Source: Pelagibius sp028280305 (lineage in GTDB: Bacteria > Pseudomonadota > Alphaproteobacteria > Kiloniellales > Kiloniellaceae). Taken from it: a stretch of 64,000 nucleotides of DNA. Below, one piece after another: positions 35,001 to 47,000 of the stretch. Below the pieces are notes generated by a model. That model was given only the letters and a program-made list of their open reading frames with translations, had not been told where the DNA came from and searched no databases. Every line of letters begins with the position of its first letter. Position 1 is the first letter of the stretch. The position numbers and the translations under genes were made by a program. The stretch lies in assembly GCF_965233615.1 (NCBI RefSeq), contig NZ_OZ247495.1. One strand, written 5' to 3'.

Positions 35001-38000
35001 ATGAGTGGAGACGATTTCAGTGGCATCGACGCAGGGCTGAAAGCCGATGTTACTGCATTCCTCAATGCTCAGTACTCAGACGTTGACTGGTGGATTCAAA
35101 CCAGCAGCTTCGCCACAGGTGAGCATGGTTCCATCTTCTGGTCCGGCAGCTTCGAAGGACAACACCTGGGCCAAGTCGCCGACGCATGGTCTGTGGCGGA
35201 CAACACCACATACACTTCCCTCGCGACGACACCGGGCGGCTCCCAAGTAGGAGGGTTGCTGGATGGGGTCGATCTGTCAGGTAAAGTTGCCGAGATCAAT
35301 ACCCTAACGCAGGCGTACAGCGACTCTTTGCCGACGCCACTCTCCCAGCAGGACCTGGATCAACTCCGAGCCGACTTAAATGCCTATGCCGATGCGCAGC
35401 GAGGTACCCTCGATCGTCAACGTTGGCAAGCCGCTTCGGCGAAATACGCTCAGTCTGCATCTGGGGATGTGACGGTTCTCATCAATACCATTGGTACCAA
35501 TGATGCTGGAGAGACGGTTGACTTTCGAGACAAAACGATTTTCTGGGACACAGAGCTTGAACACTTGATGGCTAATGATGCCGTTACTAGGATAAATGGT
35601 GTCAAAAAGGCAGACCTAGCGAACCTACCTGACAAGGCAGCACGGTTCGCGCTGATACATGATGTATCGATAGATGCGCTGCACATCTACAAGGAGATTG
35701 GCGGAGGAACGCTCGCGGATCTCTCCGCCTTTCAAAATACCCCTGACAAACCACAACTGACATCCACGCATCAACTGATGCATGCCGCTGGAGAGTATCG
35801 ATCCACTCACGACGTTCCTCTCGGCGACCGATCGCACGTTTTACAGATGGGACTGCGTAATGCTAGCGCGGATGCCCTGCCCAGTATGCATACCCGTTTC
35901 TTGGGCAATGCTGATGGCGCGGTCAATATGGCCGATGCTTTGGTTTTGGGAGCTGCTGCATGGCTCCTTTACAAATCCAATGATTACGACCTCGAGGCCG
36001 CATGGGAAGAAGTAAAGTCTAAGGTTACGGCGGAAGCAGCCACGGAGTTGGTCGTCGGAGCAATCGGTTTCGGGGTCGGCGCAGCAGCCGTGACAACACT
36101 GCTTGGCCCGCTTGGTGTGGCTGCTGTCGTTACATTCGGTGCCTATGCAACTTATGACGACTTCCGCACGCTTCTTGATGCCTACCGTGAGGAATATCCG
36201 GATTGGGAGTTTCTCGAGTGGTTAGATACGTCGCTTGATGAACTGGAGGCGGAACTTAAGAGCTTCCTTCCGGATCTCAAGCTCGAGTTCCCCGACGTTT
36301 ACATTGCCGACAAGGAAACCAAGGTCGTTGGTGACGAGAACACCAACCTTCAAATGGGCCGAGAGAATAGTGTGCTCGAAGGCGAGGGTGGCGATGATTA
36401 CCTTGTCCACTTCGGTTACGGCGAAATGGATGGCGGCGCGGGTGATGACCTGCTAGTCGCGATCTTCCCCGATTATGTCTCCGATGGGGAAGGGGGTTTT
36501 TTGCGGCTTGAGATCGATGGTGGTGCCGGTAACGACACCATCATCTCGATCGGCGGTAATGGCCCTATCGTCCACGGTGGTGCGGGGGATGACTGGATCT
36601 TCGTCTGGAGCTTCGGTGCCGAGGTTTACGGCGACGAGGGCGCCGACCGGTTTTTCTGGGCGCCGGATATCCTGATTGCCGATGCCGAGGCGCACGATAG
36701 TCTCAGTTTCTTCGGCATCACGCTGACCGGCGGCATTGCCTATGGCGGTGAGGAAGCGCAGTGGGCTTTCCAAAGCTTCCTGCCTTTCATTCGCTATGGT
36801 CTCAACACCGAAGGCGAACTGGTCATCGACGTCTTTGGCCATCAGATGTTCGTTGCCGACTACAAGGGTGGGCCGGGCGCGGACGAAAACAGTTTGGGTA
36901 TCTACCTCGCCCGCATCGAATTCGCCTTTTATCAGATTCTTGACGACCGGCCGGCGCTTGAGGCTTCGCCGCTCAGTGAGATCATCGGCGCGCAGCTGAA
37001 GGCCATGGGGATTACCCACCCCGACGACCCCCTGGCGCTGGACCTGGATGGCGACGGGCTGGAGTTCACCGGGCTCAAGACCTCCGACACCTATTTCGAT
37101 CTTGACGGCGATGGTTTTGCCGAGCGCACCGCCTGGCTGCGCTCCGACGACGGCTTTCTGGCGATGGACCGCGACGGCGACGGCGCTATCGGCGACATTG
37201 CGGAGCTGTTCGGCGCGCCGGGCGTCTCCGGTTTCTCGGAACTGGCCGAACTGGACAGCAACGGCGACGGCGTCATCGACGCGCTGGACAGTCTGTTTGG
37301 CGACCTGCTGGTCTGGCGCGACCTGAATCAGGATGGCGTCAGCAGCAGCGATGAGCTGTTCTCCCTGGCCGACCTGGACATCACCTCGATCAACCTCAAT
37401 GCGACGGTCATCAATACCGAGACGCCGAGCCAGAACGTCCTGCACGCGGAATCGACCTTCACGCGCGGCGATGGCAGCCAGGGCAATCTCTATGACGTGC
37501 TGCTGGACGCCAGCCAGTTCGATACGCAGTACATGGGCGACCCCGGCATCGCCGACTGGGCGGCCCAGGTGCCGGACCTCAAGGGTTACGGCCTGCTGAC
37601 GGATCTTCAGCTTGCGGTCTCCAACGATTTCGGCGTGGCGGAGACCTTGGCCCAGGTCGGCGCCAATCTCAACGTCGTCGACCTCGACGCTTTGGTGGCC
37701 GCGACCGAGCCGCTGCTTTTGGCCTGGAACGCTGCCAACACGGACTCCCAGGAACTGGCCCCGGTCCTCGTACAGACCGATGCCAACGGTGCCCAGTGGC
37801 TCGACCACGGCGTCTATCAGGAAGATGCCCAGGGCGGCTATTGGACCCTGGCAAACGGCAATCCGATACTGGACGGCGGTGGGGTGGAGATCCCAAGGGC
37901 GACGCTCGAAGATCTCCTCGCGCAAACGACCGGAGCGGACCAGGTCTGGCGGCTGGAGCAGATGTGGTCGCCGGAGCGCAGCACAGCGCCCAGCGACCGG

Positions 38001-41000
38001 CCCGCAGCGCCCTACAAGGTGTCGGTCGATGCCGCAGGGGTCGTCACCGTCCTCGACTACGGCATTCATCACGAGGATGCCCAGGGCAGCTATTGGACGC
38101 TGGCCAGCGGTGCAGACATATTGGACGGCCTGGGCGATCCCATCGCGCGGCCGACGCTGGACGATATCCTGGCGCAGGCGCCGGGTGAGGGCGCTGCCTG
38201 GCGGGTCGAGAGTTTTGCGCCCGCCGCGGAAGCCGCTGTTGTCGATTCCTTCGCCGTGTTCTACCTCAATGGCAACGCTGTGGATTACTCGGTCTATGTC
38301 GATGATCCCAACGGTGGCTACTGGGCATCGGCCCAGGCGGTTGCCGAGGCGGTCGGGCTCGGCCTTGCGGCGCCGGCCGGCCCCACCCATGCCGATCTGC
38401 AGGGCTTCGTCGATCTCTATCTGGTGGAGAACGCCGGCAGCATCACCGGCAGCCAGGTCGTGGAGACGGAAAAGGCCGGCTATGCCATCAAGACCGGCGG
38501 CGCGGAACTGAGCGACCTGAATTCTCTGGTGGCCAGCATCGATGGGTCGGGCGACCTCGTCTACGTGCAGAACGTCGAGCAGCAGGCCGAGTTCCTGCAG
38601 GAAGTCATGGAGCGCTACGAATTCTGGGGCGAGGCCGTGGCGGTGCGCGTGGCCTCTCAGACCGGACTTTCGTCATTCTTCCAGGGTGTCGTCTATAACG
38701 CCGAGACCGATGTTTTCGAAGCGGCGACGGTCCGCGAGCTGATTCCGCTCTACGAGGCGATCTTCGCTGCTGCGCCGGGCGATGCCCAGGGGGCGCTGGA
38801 CTATCTGCAGGCCTGGCGCGAAATCCTCGACGTCGTCTACGCCGATTTCGAGCAGCACGGCAACGGCGCCATGAGCGCCAGTTTCGTCTTCGCCAATGTG
38901 GTGGCGGCCTATGAGAGCACCGGCCTGGCCGCGGGCATCCTGGAGGCGGCGGAGATTCTGGGCGTGCCGACGGAAACGGTGATCCACGACACCACCGACA
39001 ACGCCGTTGTCGACGGCACCGGCGGGCGGGACATCTTCTATCTCTCCACCGGCGACCAGACCCTGCGCGGCGGCCAGGACAGCGATGTCTATGTGGTCGG
39101 CAAGAACTTCGGCAACGACGTCATCGACGAGAGCGAGGCGCCCTTCTCCAACCGCGGACCCGATCTGCTGCGCTTTGCCGACATCGGCTCGACGGAAATC
39201 TCGGCGCATCGCGAGGGTATCGACCTGATCCTGACCGTCGATGCGACCGGCGATACGCTGCGAATCAAGCGCCAGTTCGAGGGGCGGGAGCCCGGGCTTT
39301 TCGGCGGCGATGCCTCCGACGATACCGGGGTGACCGAGATCGCCTTCGCCGACGGGGTGGTATGGGATCGGGTCGATATCGCCTGGGCCGTTGCCGACCC
39401 ACAGGCGACCAGCGATCTCATCGAAGGAACGCCGGAGATCGACGTGCTGGACGGCGGTGCCGGCGACGATACCCTGATCGGCGGCGAGGAAAGTGATCTC
39501 TACGTCTTCAAGCTGGGTTACGGCAAGGATGTCATCGAGGACAATAATGACAATATCCTGATCGAGCATACCGATGTGGTGCTGTTCGGCGAGGGGATCG
39601 AGAAAGACAACGTGACCCTGCAGCGGGACGGTAACTCCGATACCTTGGTCTTTATCGTCGGCGATGGCGGCGACGAGCTGAAGGTCGTCGGCCAGTTCTC
39701 GGCGATCTATACGGGCCCCCTCGGCAAGCAATGGCTCGACCGCATCGAGCTCTTCACCTTTGACGACGGCAGCTACTACAGCGCCGAAGACATCATGGTG
39801 AAGCTGGTCGCTGACGCCAAGACGGCCGGCGACGATACCATTTATGGTTTTGCCTATGAGGACAACCTGGACGGTGGCCTCGGCAACGACCGTCTCGTCG
39901 GGGCTGAAGAAAGCGACACTTACATCTTCGGGGCCGGCTATGGGCACGACACGGTCTTTGAGAACAGTCCGAATATTCTCTCCGGAAACGAGGACCGCGT
40001 TGTCTTCAAGGACGGCATCACCGAAGCGGACGTCACCTTCTCCCGTGACGGCAACTCGAGCAACCTGGACATCCTGGTCAATGGAACCACAGACGTCCTG
40101 ACGATCGAAGAGCAGTTCGCCGCGACCTATACCGGTCCCTTCGGCACGCAGTGGCTGAACCGGATCGAGGAAGTCTTCTTCGACAATGGCTTCTCCTACC
40201 GCTGGTACGAGATCATGGAGAAGATGGTTGCCGACGCGAAGACCGGCGGTAACGATACGATCTACGGATTCTCCTATGAGGATACGCTCGACGGCGGTGC
40301 GGGCGATGATTTCCTCTCCGGCGGCAATGAAAGCGATATCTATATCTTTGGCCTGGGCTATGGCCAGGACGTCATCCACGACCAGATGACCAACCCCTTG
40401 GGTGGCGATCAGGATCAGGTCATTTTCCAGGACGGCCTGACCGCGGCCGACCTTACTTTCTCACGCAGCGGCAACAACCTGATCATCGAGGTGACCGCCA
40501 CCGGCGAACGCCTGACCATTCAGAGCCAATTCGGCGCCAACAATCTGGGGTCGCGCTTCGATGAGATCGAATCCCTGGTCTTTGGCGATGGCGCGGTCTG
40601 GGGCCGCAGCGAGATCCAGCAGCACCTGCTTCAGAGCACGGACGGTGACGATACGCTGACCGGATTTTTCAGCGATGACGTTTTGGACGGCGGCCTCGGC
40701 AATGATCTGCTCCTGGGTCAAGACGGCGCCGACACCTATGTTTTCGGCCTCGGCTACGGTGTAGACGTCATTCATGATCAAACCCTGAGCATCTTTGCCA
40801 AGGGCCCCGATAAGCTGCAGCTGGGGGAAGGGATCACGACCGCCGATGTGTCGCTAAGCCGCGGCGGCAGCAGCCTTAACGACCTCGTCGTCACCTTGGA
40901 CGCGACCGGCGAGCAGGTCACTATTCTCGGTCAGTTCGGCACCAACAACCTCGGCAGCCGCCTGGACGAAGTCGAAGAGATTCATTTCGCCGACGGCACG

Positions 41001-44000
41001 ATCTGGACCCGCGGCGACATTCAGGCACAGTTGCTGAATGACGGAGCGACGGCCGGCGACGACACGCTGATCGGCTTCTTCGGCACCGATATCATGGATG
41101 GTGGCGCCGGCAACGACTATATGGAGGGCGGCAACGGCGGTGACATCTATGTCTTCGGCACCGGGTCGGGTGTCGATGTCATCTACGACAACGCCTCTTC
41201 GATCTTTGCGGACGAGGGTGATCAGGTCGTCTTTACTGATGATATCGCCCCGGAAGATGTCGTTCTCAGTCGTGACGGCAGCAGTCTGATCGTCAACCTG
41301 ACTGGTTCGGATGATCAGTTGACCATTCAGGGCCAGTTCGGTTGGAACAATCTCGGCAGCCGCCTGCAGGAGATCGAGTCGTTTGCTTTTGCCGACGGCA
41401 CGGTCTGGAATGCCTGGGACATCCAGCTCATCCTCCTTCAGGGCACCGCCGGCGACGACAACCTGCTGGGCTTCTACAGCTCTGATACCCTCGACGGGGG
41501 CGCCGGCAATGACACTCTCGCGGGCGGCGACGGCAGCGATACCTATGTCTTCGATGTCGGTTATGGGCACGACCAGATATCCGAGAGCAGAGTCAGCATC
41601 TTCGCCGGAGAGGACGACCGCGTCGTCTTCGGGCCGGGCATCACGCCGGCCGACCTCGCCCTGTCACGCGAAGGCAACGATCTCATCATGACCGTCACGT
41701 CGACCGGCGACAGCCTGCGGATTGTCAACGAGTTCTGGGGGTCGGACACGCGGGTTGAGTCCTTCTTCTTCGATGACGGCACGGTTTGGAGTTACGCCGA
41801 CGTTACCGAGATGATGACCGTGGGTACTACGGGCGACGACGTCATTCCGGGCTTTGACGTTGGCAACCATATCGACGGCCTCGCCGGCAACGATACCCTG
41901 CATGGCGGCAGCGGCAATGACACTGTCATTGGTGGCCTGGGCGACGACAGCCTTGTCGGCGGTTTCCACAACGACACCTACATCTACACCCGCGGCGACG
42001 GCGATGATGTCATCGTCGAGGAGGAAGCCCGCTGGCACACGCATCCTGGCGGCACCGCGGACAAATTGTTGTTGCACGGCATCGATCCGGCGGCTGTATC
42101 CCTTGTTCGTGCCGGCAATGATGTGACCCTGGTAATCGCGGAATCGGCGCCCGGCGCCGGTGATGGCGGATCGATACTGCTGAAGAACAATCTGGACGAG
42201 TGGTACAGCCGCGGTGTCGATGAGATCATTTTCGATGACGGCACTGTCTGGACCCGTGGCGAGCTGCGTCTGACAGTTCTGGATCAGGCGCTGAGCCCGG
42301 CCGATGATGTGGTCAACGGGTTCAATACCAGCGACAGCATAGACGCAGGAGCGGGCAACGATACGGTCTTCGCCGGGTCCGGCCATGACACGATCATCGG
42401 TGGAGCCGGCGACGACAGCCTTGTCGGTGGCTTCCACAACGACACCTACATCTACACCCGTGGCGATGGCAATGACGTTATCGTCGAAGAGGAAGCCCGC
42501 TGGCACACGCATCCTGGCGGTACGGCGGATACCCTCATTCTTCAGGGTATTGATCCGGCAGAGATCTCTTTTGTGCGCAACGGCAATCACATCACTCTGG
42601 TGATTGCCGAATCCGCACCGGGCGCCGGGGATGCCGGATCCATCGAACTGAGGAACAACCTCAACGAATGGTACAACCGTGGCATCGATCAGATCACCTT
42701 CGACGACGGCACGGTTTGGACGAGAGCCGATCTGCGGGCGCTTTGGCTTGAGCAGGCGCCTACTGAAGGGAATGATCTGATCCAGGCCTTTACGTCGTCG
42801 GACTCCATCGCAGCAGGAGGTGGGGACGATACGGTTTTCGCCGACAGCGGAAACGACACGGTCGATGCGGGTGACGGCAACGATACGGTCAATGGGGGCA
42901 GCGGCAACGATTCCATCATCGGCGGTGGCGGAGATGATTATCTGACCGGCAGCCACGATCAGGATACCGTCTACGGCGGCGCCGGCGACGATGCCCTCTT
43001 CGGGGGCAACGGCGACGATCAGCTATTCGGCGGCGACGGGAATGATACCCTGCGCGGCGACAACGGCGTCGACACATTCGATGGCGGTGCCGGCATCGAT
43101 ACCATCGATTACAGCACCAGCAGTTCGGGTCTGGTAATCGATCTCACGACCGGTGATGTCAGCGGCCTGGAGAGTTTCGTCAACATTGAGAACGTAATTG
43201 CCGGTTCCGGAAACGACACCGTCTTCGGTGACGCCGGAGCCAACCACCTAGCAGGTGGCGGCGGCGACGACTCGCTAGTTGGTGGCGCCGGGAACGATAC
43301 TTTCAGCGGTGGCGGTGGGGTCGACAGTTTTGTGGGTGGTGCCGGTGTCGACACCGCGGACTATAACGAGTCCACGAGTGATTTCGTTGCGGACTTGGAT
43401 AGCGATACACTGACAACATCTGTCGGGACCGTGGAACTTCTGGTCGAGATCGAGAACGTTCTTGGATCGACCGGCGAGAACGCGCTCTACGGCGACGCTG
43501 CGGGTAATCTGTTGGACGGTTATCTCGGCGACGATACCCTGATAGGGCGCGGCGGCGACGACACCTTGTTGGGTGGCGGCGGCAGTGACGACTTTATCTA
43601 CGATATCGGGGATGGGAATGATCTGATCACCGAAGTCGCTGGTGAGAGCGTCGGCGACCGCCTTGTCTTTGGCGCCGGCGTCGCTCAGGGAGATGTCAGC
43701 TATGCCTTCGGCGTAGACCAGAGCGAGCTTCTTGTCTCACTGGCGGGCGGTGGCACGATCATCCTTCAGCAGCAGTTCGCCGGTGATCAGACCGGTGTCG
43801 ACAGCATCCAGTTTGCGGATGGCACCAGCATTTCGACGCTCGACATCTATGATGAGCTGACCAATGTGGCGCCTCTGGTCGACCAGGGAATAGCTGACGT
43901 TGCGATCGACGAAGACGCTCCTCTTAATCTGGCGATTGCTGCCGATGCTTTCTCCGACGCCAACCTTCGTAATACGCTGACCTACACTGCACAACTGGCT

Positions 44001-47000
44001 TCCGGTATGGCCTTGCCTGCCTGGTTGTTGTTCGATGGCACAGCTTTTGCCGGTACGCCTCTCAATGCCGACGTCGGGTCTTTGGATATCGAAGTGACCG
44101 CGACCGATGACTTCGGTCAAAGTGCAACCACGCAGTTCACCCTTACGGTGGCGAACACCAATGACGCCCCAACGGTTGGGGACAGCCTGTCGACAGTTGA
44201 GATTGAGGTGGGAGGCTCCCTGGCGGCCGCGATACCGGATGCAGCCTTCACCGATGTAGACGTCGGCGACCAGTTGACCGTAACCGCAACCCTTGCGGAT
44301 GGTTCGCCCCTGCCGGCTTGGCTCCAATTCGACGGCGCGACTTTTACGGGGATGCCGGGCGATTCCGATGTCGGATTTGTTGCGCTCACGATACAGGCCA
44401 CCGACCTGGCGGGAGAATCGGTCAGCCAGAACATGCAGATCAACGTGCTGCCCAGTGGCGGATTTGCGCTGGTTCTGGGCACGCCCGGTGATGACGACCT
44501 TTCCGGCACTGTGGCTGACGAACTGATTGTCGGTGGGTTGGGTGATGACACGCTTTCCGGCGGTGAAGGCAACGATGTCTATCTGTATAAAACTGGTGAA
44601 GGGACTGACTTGCTCCAGAATGCCCAGGGCCGCGGGATTTACGACCTCGATGTTCTCCGGTTTGGCGAGGGAATTGCTGTTGCTGACGTCTCACTTGCCC
44701 AAAGTGGTGATGATCTCCTGCTCTCACTTGCGGGTGGCGGCCAGGTTCTCGTGGAGGACTACTATCACCGTGGCCAGTTGTCGGGGATCGAGTGGTTCGA
44801 TGGCACGACGCTTTCTTATACCGACGTATTGGCACAGACACTTGGCGGCACCGCTGGCGACGACAGTCTCGTAGGCGACAGTTCCAATGAAGTCATGGCC
44901 GGCGGTGTAGGGAACGATACGATCAAATCCTCGACGGGCGCCGATGTCCTGATTGGCGGCGCCGGCAACGACTATATGGAGGGGTGGTGGCACGCCGACA
45001 TCTACGTCTACAACCTGGGTGACGGCGACGACACGATCTACGAATACAGCAGTTCCACCCAGTATTCCCGCCACCTGGGCGACAAGCTGGTGCTGGGGCC
45101 GGGTATTGCGGTTGGCGACATCATCGTCACCCGCGACGCTGCAGACTGGGAGGATGTGACCATCAGCTTCCAGGGCGCGGCGGGCTCGATCCTGTTGAAC
45201 GAGCAGTTCGGCGACAATCGCTTTGGCGTGGAGGAGATCGTCTTCGCCGACGGTACGATCTGGAACCAGTCGCAGCTTGCGCATCTGGGCTACGCCCAGG
45301 CGATGACCGCCGGCGACGACTACATCTTCGGCATCCATGAGAACGACACCATCAACGGCGGCGAGGGGAACGACAGTCTTTACGGCTGGTTGGGTGCGGA
45401 TAGCCTGACCGGTGGTGCCGGCAACGACTATCTGGAAGGCAGTTGGCACGCCGATACCTATATCTACAATCTGGGTGACGGCGACGACACGATCTACGAG
45501 TACAGCAGTTCCACCCAGTATTCCCGCCACCTGGGCGACAAGCTGGTGCTGGGGCCGGGCATTGCGGTTGGCGACATCATCGTCACCCGCGACGCTGCAG
45601 ACTGGGAGGATGTGACCATCAGCTTCCAGGGTGCAGCGGGCTCGATCCTGCTGAATGAACAGTTCGGCGACAATCGCTTTGGCGTGGAGGAGATCGTCTT
45701 CGCCGACGGTACGATCTGGAACCAGTCCCAGCTTGCCCATATCGGCTATGCCCAGGCGATGACCGCCGGGGACGACTACATCTTCGGCATTCAACAGAAC
45801 GACACCATCAACGGCGGTGAGGGCAACGACAGTCTTTATGGCTGGTTGGGTGCGGACAGCCTGACGGGCGGTGCCGGCAACGACTACCTGGAAGGCAGTT
45901 GGCACGCCGACATCTACGTCTACAACCTGGGTGACGGTGACGACACGATCTACGAGTACAGCAGTTCCACCCAGTATTCCCGCCACCTGGGCGACAAGCT
46001 GGTGCTGGGGCCGGGTATTGCGGTTGGCGACATCATCGTCACCCGCGACGATGCAGACTGGGAGGATGTGACCATCAGCTTCCAGGGCGCGGCGGGCTCG
46101 ATCCTGTTGAACGAACAGTTCGGCGACAATCGCTTTGGCGTGGAGGAGATCGTCTTCGCTGACGGTGCGATCTGGGACCAATCCCAGCTTGCCCATGTCG
46201 GCTACGCCCAGGCGATGACTGCCGGGGATGACTACATCTTCGGCATTCAACAGAACGACACCATCAACGGCGGTGAGGGCAACGACAGTCTTTACGGCTG
46301 GTTGGGTGCGGACAGCCTGATCGGCGGTGCCGGCAACGATTACCTGGAAGGCAGCTGGCACGCCGATACCTACGTCTACAACCTGGGTGACGGCGACGAC
46401 ACGATCTACGAATACAGCAGTTCCACCCAGTATTCCCGCCACCTGGGCGACAAGTTGATTCTCGGATCTGATTTTGCGCCGCGTGATGCGATGTTCGCCA
46501 AAGGTGAGGTTGATGCCCTTGATGTGACGATCACCTTCGGCGATTCACCAGGGTCAATCCTTCTCGATAACCAACTGGGCGATAGCCGTTACGGACTGGA
46601 AACGATTGAATTGAATGATGGCACGATCTGGACCAAGGCGCAGATTGCCGGGATGGTTTCTTCCAGTGGCGACGATACGGTCACGGGCACAGTTGGGGAA
46701 AACTATCTAAATGGTCAGGCAGGTCGGGACTTGATCATCGGCAATGAAGGGGACGACATCCTTCTTGGCGGACTGGGTGACGACACGCTGATTGGTGGCC
46801 TTGGCAGCGATACGCTTGAAGGCGGCGATGGCGCCGATACCTTCGTCTATCAAGATCTCCTCGACGCCGGCGACGTGATCGATGGTTTCGATGCCACGGG
46901 CCCGGATCTCATCGACATTGATGCACTGTTGGACAGCCTTGGCGTTGCCGACGCCGAGCGCAGCGCCAGATTGGATATCCAACAAGCCGGCAGCGACCAA

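Noticed and set aside
36453..38390. 645-codon minus-strand frame opposite the RTX gene
   Set aside because: It mirrors the Asp/Gly-rich repeat region; no family motifs are present and the plus frame has clear EF-hand-like and RTX repeats.
42790..43100. Dense short repeats checked as a CRISPR array
   Set aside because: The repeats are 27-bp multiples encoding GGxGxDxUx calcium-binding nonapeptides in frame, with no unique spacers.
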